From contig CM071932.1 in NCBI GenBank assembly GCA_016081115.2, positions 57,548,659 through 57,612,658 of the forward strand: a stretch of 64,000 nucleotides of DNA, written 5' to 3'. The first letter of the stretch is position 1. The number at the start of each line of letters is the position of its first letter. The notes under the pieces were generated by a model. The model was not told the DNA's origin, searched no databases, and saw only the letters and a program-made list of their open reading frames with translations. A program made the translations under genes and the position numbers. Shown piece after piece: positions 11,201 through 20,332 of the stretch. This stretch comes from Rehmannia glutinosa (lineage: Eukaryota > Streptophyta > Magnoliopsida > Lamiales > Orobanchaceae).

Positions 11201-12882
11201 TGAAAACAATTTGAGGCACATAGAGCTGAGGAAATTTTGAAAAAAAAGGGAAAAGTTCCATAGGTCGAAGACATTGAGATTCCCATTTTTCCTGAGGAAT
11301 TATTTGCTGAATACTTTCCGTTCGAAGCCAATATACCCTTCGAAGCAGAGTCAGTCGTGGAACATGCCAAATATGCCATCCAGGTCCCACCTAAAGAACG
11401 TGGAACTCTATCTAATACAACTATGGTGCTGATTGGATTCGACTACGATGTTGTATGGTCAGAGGAACAGTCCGCTGATGCAATCGACTTTCGTAAAGCC
11501 TTCAAAGCCATCTGTGCAGAGACAAAAATATGGAGCATGGTTTTGCAGCATTAGACCAACGGCTAGACAACCGCGATGCCAACATCACTGGAGATATCCG
11601 CGGAGTAGTGTTGAGAATCCACAAATGGGTCGGGCAGACAAAGGCATTAAGGCGTGAGCAGGTCATCTACTTTAAATCTCTATTCGCAAAAATGGTGATC
11701 TGGAGATCAGATAACGCCAAGTTCCAATAACGGCAAAGGGACCACATGTTTCGGATGCATCAATCGTATAACACTAACATAGAGTTGCTCAAGGCTCAGC
11801 ACAAATCAGATAGAGATGAAGCTGATGGCAGCTGAGACCATGGCGTTGAGATCAGAATTTAGATTAGCATACTTCAAGACTCATGATAAGCATGACCTGA
11901 CAAATAACAAGATTGATCTACTCCTATGTGGAGTATTCCCTAACTAGGCTCTACCCCTTGGTGATGATGCCAAAAAGGTGGAAGAGGAAATGAAACAAGG
12001 ACATCGGAGTGATAAGGAAGGAGTGAAAGGGGAAGCAAGCAAGGGGGAAGGCAGTTCAATGAAGAAGCCACCCTTGAAAATCATGTTTGCTAAGACCCCA
12101 CAGCAGAGTGAAGTTACAACATCAATTCTCAGCAAACTACCGAAAGAGCTATCTATAGAAGAGAAAGTTGAATTAGCAGTTAAACAGTCAAGAAAAGCCA
12201 TTGAAGCTAAATTCGACAAGATAACTGAGAAGCACTCCGAGAGGATAAAAGATAGAAAAGCAAGGTTCGAAGGCCCCCGGTTGGTTTCTTGAAAGATTTT
12301 TGTAAGACCCCTCGAGAAATCATGATGCCTGATGCAGGATTCGAACTTAGATCACTAGAGGAATTTCAAACTCTAGAAGCTGAAGGCTACTTCAAGAACA
12401 TAACTCTACCATAGGTGTGGGACTTGTATTGGGACAAAGGACTCGATTTATGCAAATAATCTGAGAAGTAGCAGAGTTCAAGAAGTCAGTTGATTGGAAA
12501 AACACATATATAGTACACTCCTAGAGGAGGAGCTGAGTCTTACCGAGGAAGGGGAAGGTTTGGAAGTGGTGGAAGAGGCAGAGGTACCCAACCATAGCCA
12601 AGACCTAAAGATGTAAGGTACGTTGATCCACAGAAGAAGGGAATCAACTATTGTGCTGGGTACGACCCTTTTGCAAATATTGAAGTAGAGCGAAAGAAGG
12701 AGGAGGCTAGAAGAAGACAAGAAGTTGAAAACGAGATAGCAAATCGTGAATGGGAAGAAAGGCAGCGAAGAAAAGACACTGCTGCTAAAAGAGCTTATGA
12801 AAAGAGAAAGAGAGAAGAAGAAGACAGAAAGATGAAGGAAGCTGAAGAAGAAGAGAGAACAAGGAAGCAACCGAGGCATTGA
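8225..12882 (+). pseudogene. Third ORF of element B (unknown function, about 1,500 codons when intact)
   Basis: I do not recognise a named family with confidence; a divergent Sirevirus env-like product is possible. From ATG 8225 (MASNYDFIKMAEKIHYG) one frame runs to about 9990, broken only by stops at 8501, 8966, 9326, 9440, 9449, 9506, 9575 and 9731. Parts in order: globular N-terminus with FLTMEFSHTYLEE, then WKEIAK..KDDYHKWMDIV..DMKFGSF and LSSLRYGLVICHLMEM..HVNKRMFKANL; a Lys/Pro/Ala-rich linker; an acidic part with recurring VET (10125-10859); a FDYDVVWSEEQS segment followed by a helical LDQRLDNRDANITGDIRG stretch (11430-11730); a PPLKIMFAKTP..LPKELSIEEKV segment (12060-12290); an RGRGRFGSGGRGRG box (12545-12590); and a Lys/Arg/Glu-rich charged helix ending RKQPRH at 12882. 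No membrane segment or signal peptide was seen. Confidence 0.7.
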
Positions 12883-13182
12883 AGATGACTGAAATCCCTC
12901 CAGTGTATTTTACTTAACTGTAAATACAAAAATTGTAAGTACTCTTGCAATATCATATAGCTTTGATAATTGTTGTATATTAGTTCTACAATAAGCTCTA
13001 ATACAGTTGTATAGATAGTATAGCTCTGATACAATGTATAGGGTATACTTTGTAATAGCTTTGTAAAGTGCGTTTGTAAAGTACAAAAATGATATGATCA
13101 ATAAAATTAACATATTCTACACATACATTCTTTGTTACTGCACTATTTACTTTGCTGTAATTATTTGAGTTTTGGCATCATC

Positions 13183-13196
13183 AAAAAGGGAGAAAT
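13183..13196 (+). other. Polypurine tract of element B
   Basis: AAAAAGGGAGAAAT directly before the 3' LTR start at 13197. It matches AAAAAGGGGGAAAT at the same place in D and F and would prime plus-strand DNA synthesis. Confidence 0.85.
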
Positions 13197-13578
13197 TGTA
13201 AGGAAATTTATGTTTAGATTTTGATGATACCACCTAAAACTTAGAATAGGAAGTTAGCACCCCATTTTCTTTGTAATTCAACTTGTAATAGATATGACTG
13301 CATGAGCTTAGTTGAAGTCGGCTAAGTTGAAGATTACAAGAGTCGGAGAAGATTGAGAGAAGACCGGTGTGTGTGTTGTGTGAAGCCAAGTGAAGGATCG
13401 GTCAAGTGATAGAAAAGTTGTCTCGGTCGGACCGATGACCAAGTCTTTCCAAGATAATTGGAATGGAATGTCAAAGGGTTTGCAACAAACAAGACTTGAA
13501 GAAAGCGATAGAGATCCGTTATCAACACAAGTCAAGGTTTTTCTTTGAAATAGGCATGTGTAATCCGCCACTAAATAA
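13197..13578 (+). repeat. 3' LTR of element B, truncated
   Basis: It starts TGTAAGGAAATTTATG and aligns with the sense strand of the F LTR as far as AAATAGGCATGTGT at about 13550-13563, then loses similarity by about 13578. It keeps a CG-rich form (TCGGTCGGACCGA at about 13423-13435) of the U3 palindrome that appears as CAGTCAGCTGACTG in F and CTGTCAGCTGACAG in C. Confidence 0.8.
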
Positions 13579-14099
13579 TACATAATCGAAGCAAAAGTTG
13601 ACACTTGCAAACACTAAAAAGTGATTTTTTAAGCCAAAATATGATACATATGTTTTAGTGATTGCAAACACTCTCTAAATCTATTAGATTCAATTATTAT
13701 ATGTTATTGAAGTTGTTATAACATTCAATTAATGCAACAACATATCCTTAAATTTTGAGTTTTCGAATCGATACGTTTGTTTTTGCTCATTTGGATTGTT
13801 CCATATAATATGCACGTATTTTACGTTAAAAAAGCAAAACCGCCTGAAATCGTTGAAACATATTTGTTTTATTCTAAAAAAGTGCGATTTAAAATCAAAT
13901 TTGTGGCCGAACGACATTTAGCAATTCAATTTGAAAACTATGAAAAAACTGCCCAAATCGCAATGTGATCACCCTAAATGGGGTAAAAAAAATTACATAT
14001 GTTCAATAGAATGTGGGGAAAGTGATTAAAGATTCAAGCACGAGGTACCAAAATTAATACGGCCTGAAAGTAGGGTACTAAAAGTGAATATTAGAAGGA
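13579..14099. other. Unassigned A+T-rich sequence with a small fold-back
   Basis: No coding potential or recognised element. It contains an imperfect inverted repeat: CACTTGCAAACACTAAAA (about 13601-13618) against TTTTAGTGATTGCAAACAC (about 13652-13670), spanning about 70 bp and able to fold into a hairpin, possibly a very short MITE. The rest is A+T-rich without visible structure. Confidence 0.35.
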
Positions 14100-14591
14100 A
14101 AAAATTTTAAGTAGCCAATTTGGATAGCAAAACCTCTTTTTATCCACTTTTCTACCCAAAATGACCGAAATGCCCTTAGTTTCAAATTCACTCAATTTTC
14201 AACCCTCCTTTCTCATTTCACTTTTAACGTTTAACTTTGCCAAAATCCAAAAACAAAACAACAACAAAACGTGGAAAAGAGAAGAAGAAGCATAACGTGA
14301 GAAAAGAACGACAAAGGTGAACTCCCCATCATTGCGCCGCGCCGCCGAAGATTCTTTGGAGGATCCCCCTGTGACGAAGACCCTCCCTAGTCTCCCTGTT
14401 TATTTAGGGATTACATTTGATTCTTTGATTTTTGAAATATTAGGGATTTAGGAATTTTATGTTTGATTCTTTGATTCTTTGTTGGGGGATTGAATGGGTT
14501 TCACTGATATTGATTAGGGTTTGATGGGAGTTGATTGGGTTTGACTGGTATTGGGGCTTGAATGGGGAAGACAATAGGTTTGGGAAGATGA

Positions 14592-15245
14592 ACAGTTTTC
14601 ATTTTATAAGTATAACATGAACACATATATCCGTTATACGTATAACATGAAAATTGTTGTCACGTTATAAGTATAACGTAAAACATTATACTTATAATGT
14701 GACAATATATAAACGTTATATTTATAATGTGACAACATATTATCATGTCATTCAACGTATAACGTGACATATTTATCACGTTAATACGTATTAACGTGAT
14801 AAACATTGTCACCTAATTAATATATATAATATATTCATATTAATATGTATTATAACGTTATATATATCATATAACGTGAATATATTTTCACGTTATATAA
14901 TAACGTGAATATACTATATATAATATACTATAACGTTATATAATATATTATAACGTGAATAATTATTCACGTTATATATTTTATAACGTGAGGCATATAT
15001 TCATGTATATATATTTTATCATTTTATATATAACGTGAATATAAATATTCACGTTAATATATAACGTGAATATAAATATTCACGTTAATATATAACGTGA
15101 ATATATATTCACGTTATAATATATTAACGTGACTATACATTCACGTTATAATATACATAATGTGAACATATATTCACGTTATATATTTTATAACATGTGT
15201 TGTTCCATGTTATAAATATAACGTGACTTGCATTAAAGTGTGTTT
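14592..15245. repeat. Hairpin-rich AACGTG/CACGTT array (left)
   Basis: Many copies of ATAACGTG and CACGTTAT face each other to form short palindromes with A+T loops, for example AACGTGAATATATATTCACGTT. Between 15031 and about 15115 there are three near-identical units of 31 bp (TAACGTG at 15031, 15062 and 15093). The same motif recurs at 16400-16621 and 32585-32760, the two flanks of solo LTR C, showing these were one continuous tract before C inserted. Confidence 0.75.
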
Positions 15246-15331
15246 TTTATTATAATGTGGCAAATTTTTGGGACTATTTTTCCATCTTGTTTGTATTGCA
15301 ATTAATGGAATTTATGTTGAAAATTTACTAG

Positions 15332-15890
15332 GTTGGACCTTCGTGGAGGAGGGAGGCTCATTGGGCTACCCGAGCTCATATCAATGGACATGTTAGAGCT
15401 AAAATCATTCCATTGATCGTCACGGAGTTACAGACGTGCCCGGGAGAGTATGATGTATATGTGGAGTTCAAAAACTCCTATTTCGGACACTTTCTGGATT
15501 TCGACTGGTCGGAATTAAGTTGTAATGCAGCCCTCCATGCCATTTTGTCCCATGAGCTACGTAGATCGGGGCCACAGATGACGGGTGTTGGTTCCATATA
15601 GGAGTGCAGGACATCAGGTTCTCCCATCGCGAGTATGCTCTCGTGACTGGTCTACAGTTTGCGCTGACATCGTCTGATATTACTGCAACACACGACATAC
15701 CAGAGTCAAGCGTGTATTGGACATATTTGACTCGTGAGGGTTGCATCACTGGAGATCACCTGCGAGATCTTTTTGTCAATGGTAGATTTCTTGAGTCACC
15801 GGTTGATGCGCTGAAAGTGGCAAAGATTTTGGTTATTTATTTGTTGCTTGTCGATCTAGATCAGCGGACGACAACAGTGGGTCGGTGAAT
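15332..15890 (+). pseudogene. DUF1985-like fragment (MULE/Ulp1-associated protein)
   Basis: The plus strand reads ...EFKNSYFGHFLDFDWSEL..., then after a frame change near 15600, IQDIRFSHREYALVTGLQF. The pattern FGHFL ... F..R.F.LVTGL is the hallmark of plant DUF1985, a domain of unknown function found beside Ulp1-type cysteine proteases, often carried by Mutator-like transposons. The first part is open from 15332 to a stop at 15599-15601 and the second from 15604 to 15888. No Ulp1 protease domain could be seen downstream. It is a decayed transposon passenger, not a host gene. Confidence 0.65.
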
Positions 15891-16059
15891 TTGGGTCTTA
15901 GTCGAGGACACTGTGCAGTAGGAGAGCTTCCCATGTGGGAAGTATACTTTTCAGATCTTGATATACTATATACGGAGTTTATTAACTGCATAAAACCTCC
16001 CCCCGCACCTTGCTCATTTGCAACTTGATTATACCCAGACTAACTACCCACCACATCAT

Positions 16060-16374
16060 GTGAGGTTGTCTCAAGTTTTTTCCTTTTAACACTAACAAAA
16101 ACAACGGGTAAATTGGTTTTTGTAAAAGCACGATCAATGTCACGATCATTTTTTAGATTTTACATTCCAATCTTATTCCCAGAAATATCCGCAAAAGAGT
16201 ACATTACTCAGTCGTATACGGTCCTATCAGCTTCAACAACTCCATAGATCTCGTCTAATAAATCATCATAATGAATTTTACCTGGTTCAACACATATAAC
16301 ATCTTCTTCACTATTTTTATAATCCAAACCATCCCAATGTCCCCCAAATTGACCAACAATATATCTGGAATTCA
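16060..16374 (-). pseudogene. Possible MULE transposase N-terminal fragment
   Basis: On the minus strand from ATG 16374 the product reads MNSRYIVGQFGGHWDGLDY, then GKIHYDDLLDEIYGVV; after stops, ISGNKIGM and IDRAFTKTNLPVVFV follow. A GG-W motif, an acidic segment and a hydrophobic strand resemble the N-terminal region of plant MULE transposases, but the likeness is weak. It lies between the DUF1985 fragment and the right hairpin array on the opposite strand. No catalytic domain is present. Confidence 0.35.
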
Positions 16375-16399
16375 TCTGTAGAAGATATAAATAAATTTT

Positions 16400-16621
16400 C
16401 AAAAACAAAACCACAATCCACGTTATAATTATATATTTTGTCACGTTATGTTATGTGTTGCCATGTTAATATACATAACGTGATATAATAAACATAACGT
16501 GGTATAATATATCATGTTATGTATATTAACGTGAAATATAATATCATGTTATAACGTGTGCATATAATATACTATGTTATATCATATAACGTGGTATATT
16601 ATATACACACGTTATATATAT
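16400..16621. repeat. Hairpin-rich AACGTG/CACGTT array next to LTR C
   Basis: The same CACGTTAT/ATAACGTG motif as at 14592-15245, with ATATAAC/GTTATAT palindromes. It ends exactly where the LTR of C begins (16622) and resumes after that LTR ends (32585). Confidence 0.7.
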
Positions 16622-17209
16622 TGTTTAGAAATTTATTGTATAGATTTTGATGATGTTATGTAAAACTTAGATTAGGAAGTTGGCACCCCAATTTTGTTGT
16701 AAATTTAACTATGTAACAGATAGGATATATGAGCTGAGTCGAAGCAGCCAAGTTGAAGATCGCAGAAGTTGACTGGACACCAAAGTGAAGAATCAGCTGA
16801 GTTGCAGCTGAGCGATTGAAGACAAGTCTCAGTCAAATACCATAAAGTTGTTTCTGTCAGCTGACAGGCAGTCAAGTCATTCCAAAATGATTGGAGCTGA
16901 CTCAAGTTGAAAAGGGTAAAGCAGCTGTTGAAAGTCACCTATGATGGATACATTGCACTTAAGTCGAGAGAATTACGTATTTTAGTAATAAGTCCATACT
17001 GCAATGCTTAAAGTGCTCAACCCTCAAGCGTGCCAATAGAATAAACCAATGGAAAGCACTGAACAATGTCAGAAACTGAAAAGCTGTAGAGTTCAATTAA
17101 ACTAGGAAATGTGTCCATCACTTGCTGCAGAACAAGATAAGCAAACGACCAAGAAGTGTAGTTTGAAAATGCATCTATCTCTTCAACGGATAAATTTTCA
17201 AACTGCCAC

Positions 17210-17218
17210 TATAAAAGG
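17210..17218 (+). promoter_or_regulatory. TATA box of solo LTR C
   Basis: TATAAAAGG at the position equivalent to the TATA boxes of the D and F LTRs (there reversed as CCTTTTATA). Confidence 0.65.
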
Positions 17219-17267
17219 CTGAGGAACTTAAGAGAGAGAAAATTTATGCAATTTACGACACACAAGA

Positions 17268-17772
17268 GCGTTCAATTCGAATTCGAATATGATGATTCAA
17301 ATTCGACAAATTCGAATAAGAATATATTTTTTATTTGTATTCCTTTCGAATTCGAATAAGAATACCACAATATTCGATTCGAATATTCGAATAATATATA
17401 TTTATATTAAATATCACTAATAAATACATATATTATATATTAGTAAATGATATTTTTATATATATATTTTATAATTCCTATTTTCATTTTATTTCTATCT
17501 AATAATTATTTGATTATTTTTATATTATCCAGATTTTAATTTTATAGTGTAAATTAATCATAATTTGAAGAAAAAACTGTATAAAATAATTAAAAAAATT
17601 CAAATACGAATATTCGAAATCGAATCGAACATACTCGGATACATTGATCAAATCAAATACGAATCTATTTTTCAATTCGAATAATAAATGAATATGAATG
17701 CGAATATTCGTTTATTTGTCGAATTCGAATCGAATACAATGAATATTCGATTCGATTCCTTTACAACCCTAA
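17268..17772. mobile_element. AATTCG-rich inverted-repeat insertion, possibly a hAT-like MITE
   Basis: About 500 bp interrupting the C LTR, absent from the D and F LTRs. Both ends are made of ATTCGAATTCGAAT-type sequence in opposite orientation around an A+T-rich middle. The minus-strand end reads TAGGGTTGTAAAGGAATCG, like the TAGGG(T/G)TGTAAA ends of many plant hAT elements. A clear 8 bp target duplication was not found. Confidence 0.5.
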
Positions 17773-18538
17773 TTCAAGCTATCTGAGCAAAGTGAAAAAT
17801 ACTCTCAAGCATACATTCTATCCTCAAGCCTTACTCGTAGTAAATCGATCCAACACTCTCAATGAAGGAAATAAAGTTTCAAACTGTTGAAGAGGAACAT
17901 TGTTGAAAGACAAAGGGATCTGCACAACCAAGGTTGAAGGAAGTGCAGTAAGGTTCTAGTTCGAACCAAGACTTTGGATTCGTTGGAGGGCTACGTGATC
18001 AAATCCAAGAATATAAAGCAGCTAAAGTAGTAGGACAACCGTCTTGTGAAGAGTCGAGTCCCACGAGTGAAGCGGTTGTGTGATCGAGTGCTTGCTCGAT
18101 TGTTGTATCCCAGTTATATGACTATTACTTTAGGGGATTACCTCCAGGAGTTGGAGAAGAGTAGATAGAGGAATTACCCCATCCTCGAACTACTATAAAT
18201 TGCTCTGTGTCATTTACATTCATCACATTTATTTCTTGCTTATTTCTATCTGTTGTTTTGGTAAATTTGCTAGGTCTACTGATAATAACTTAACCTAAAA
18301 CAAGTGTTGAAAACATATTTTAAACAAAGGGTGTAAGACTTCCGCTGAAAACCAAGTCTGCTGTTTTTCTAAAAAGTCACTTCACTCAGCTGAGTTATCT
18401 TATCAACAGCTCTCTCGAGTCTGTTGAGTGGCTAACTCTACTGTTGAGGTTCAACTAAGTTTTCCCTTAAGGACTAAGCTGACTTGTGATTAAAACTCTG
18501 ATTTAAGGATAAAAATCGAAAATTAGTTAAGTTTATTC

Positions 18539-18543
18539 AACCC
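18539..18543. other. Target-site duplication of element D, left copy
   Basis: aaccc, repeated at 32541-32545 on the far side of D. The two copies lie within the C LTR, whose sequence reads through when D is removed. Confidence 0.9.
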
Positions 18544-20085
18544 TGTAGGTCCCAGGGGGGTGTAAGTGTAAGGTTTAGAAGGGGGGTTGAATAAACCTTA
18601 CCAAATTTTCGATTTAGGCCTTTTAAATCTCTGAGTTCTACACACATTGTGTGTCCTTGATGGACGATCGAATTAGTCACTCGGTAGAGTTAATCTCTCA
18701 ACAGACTCAATTTGAGTATTTGTTAGTAGAGTAACTCATTTGTTGACTATAATTTGACTTATTTGTGGTTTTGTTTTCATTTGGAAGACTTAACACCCTT
18801 AAGTTGGTTTAAGCAAGTTTTTACAACTTGATTTAGTACTTATAGATTATCGGATGGATAGCAAATTTATCGTGAGATATAAGCAATTAAAAAGTGAGAT
18901 ATTTAAATGTTTGTAAAGTAAATGACACAATAAAGTTTTTATAGAGGTTCGAAGATGGGGTAATTCTTCTACTCCTCTCTTCTCCAACTCCTGGAGGAAT
19001 CCACTAAGTAATGATCGTTTACAAAGTGGTAAGATCCGGATACAAGTCTTGATCACACAAAGCCGACTTGATCCTTTGGGACTCGATGCTGGAGACGCCT
19101 TGATCACTCGGTGGCTTCTCGTGCGACTCGGCTTCTTCACGAGGCATTTGCCTTGCTACTACTGACTCACTTGCTCAAGCACTTTGGATTTGATCACGAA
19201 GCCCTCCAAACGCTTAAGACTTGGTTCACCTTGAACCTTTCTACAATCCTTCTTGGAGTGTAGACCCCTTGTTTTTCGATAGTTTCCTCTTCAACGATTG
19301 AAGTTCTCTTTCTTCACGGGTAAGTGTTGGATTGATGTTCTTCGAGATGTAGGCTTGAGGATTGAGAATATTTCAATTTTGATAAGCTTGTAAATCTCAC
19401 GTGTGTGTCATCCACGCATCATAATTTTCTCAATCAAACTCCTCGGCCTTTTATAGTGAACTTTCAAAAATTTGCCCGTTGAAGAGATAGGCTCATTTTT
19501 GAAAATCACTTTGCGATCGTTGGTTTGCACTTCTTGGAATTGCCATTTCCTCGTATGAAATGTTTTATCACCTTTTCGGAGTTCGACACGGTGTAGTGCT
19601 TCCCATTGGTTCATTTCTTTGCACGCTTCGGGTGAGCACTCCAAGAAAGGTAGTATGAAGATATTACTTGTTTAAGTAAATCTCTTGATTTACGTGCAAC
19701 GGTTCTTTTTCGATTATCTCGACTTGATTGCATTTCCTCGCTTTCCCAGGTGACTTAGAGTCGACTTCCAATCATTGGATGACTCTTTGTCACTTCATCT
19801 TGAGACTTGGCCTCTCTTGAGTTGACTTGGTGATGTTTCACTGTTGCATCTCACCGCTTCTTGATCGAGTTCTGTCTGCGCTTTTCTTTGTTGTACTCAC
19901 TGTCTCACACAGAGTTTTCCTTCAAGCCCTCGGTTGTCTTCTTGCAAGTTGGAGCGTAGGCGACTTAACTCGGCTTGGCGGCTCTAATTGTTACAATACA
20001 TTTCAAAGCAAGAATTGGGGAACCAACTTTCTATTCTAAGTTTTACATGGCATTCATCAAAATCTAAACAATAAAATTCCTAACA
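18544..20085 (-). repeat. 3' LTR of element D
   Basis: 1,542 bp, TGTAGGTCCC ... TTCCTAACA. It pairs with 31000-32540 (1,541 bp). Differences between the two are mainly small indels. The TATA box (minus) is at 19447-19455. Confidence 0.92.
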
Positions 20086-20099
20086 ATTTCCCCCTTTTT
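20086..20099 (-). other. Polypurine tract of element D
   Basis: The minus strand reads AAAAAGGGGGAAAT directly before the 3' LTR (which begins TGTTAGG on that strand). Confidence 0.88.
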
Positions 20100-20332
20100 G
20101 ATGATGCCAAAACTTAAATCATACAAAGATGCAAATAACAAAGATACATAAAGATAGTGTATTGACATAGAATGTATGCGCATAATCAATCTTTTTATTG
20201 ATCATATCATTCTTGTACTTAACACAATGTTTACAAGGTGTATCGAGTATGTAATTGTCTCAAAAAAATATAGCATTATTATAGAAGACTTACATTGTAT
20301 GTATTTACATATAAAATACGAAGGGTTGGACA

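Larger units (their letters stand above)
2499..13578 (+). mobile_element. Element B: Sirevirus-like copia element with a third ORF, 5'-truncated
   Basis: On the plus strand the order is gag (from about 2500, N-terminus missing), protease, integrase, RT, RNase H (pol end 7667), a ~557 bp spacer with a promoter-like region, a third ORF (8225-12882), a polypurine tract (13183-13196) and the start of the 3' LTR (13197 to about 13578). The 5' LTR, PBS and first ~100 gag codons are absent at the junction with A. The 3' LTR is also cut short. Heavy decay: many nonsense changes, integrase catalytic residues altered. Confidence 0.9.
16622..18543 (+). repeat. Solo LTR C, left part
   Basis: A sense-oriented LTR of the A/B/D/F family: starts TGTTTAGAAATTTATTG and runs to 'tttattcaaccc' at 18543, where D is inserted. 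The last ~40 bp (ending GACCTTGGGACCTACA) are at 32546-32584. Flanking bases tatat (16617-16621) and tatac (32585-32589) form an imperfect 5 bp duplication. No internal region is attached, so this is a solo LTR, usually left by recombination between the two LTRs of one element. It is lengthened by an AATTCG-rich insertion (about 17268-17772). Confidence 0.8.

Noticed and set aside
8225..12882. Third ORF as a captured and functional host gene
   Set aside because: Found in the same place in three copies with no intron-like structure and heavily broken; it belongs to the element family, although an ancient host origin cannot be excluded.
14592..15245. Centromeric or telomeric satellite
   Set aside because: No long uniform tandem array and no telomere repeat; only three 31 bp units, the rest irregular palindromes.
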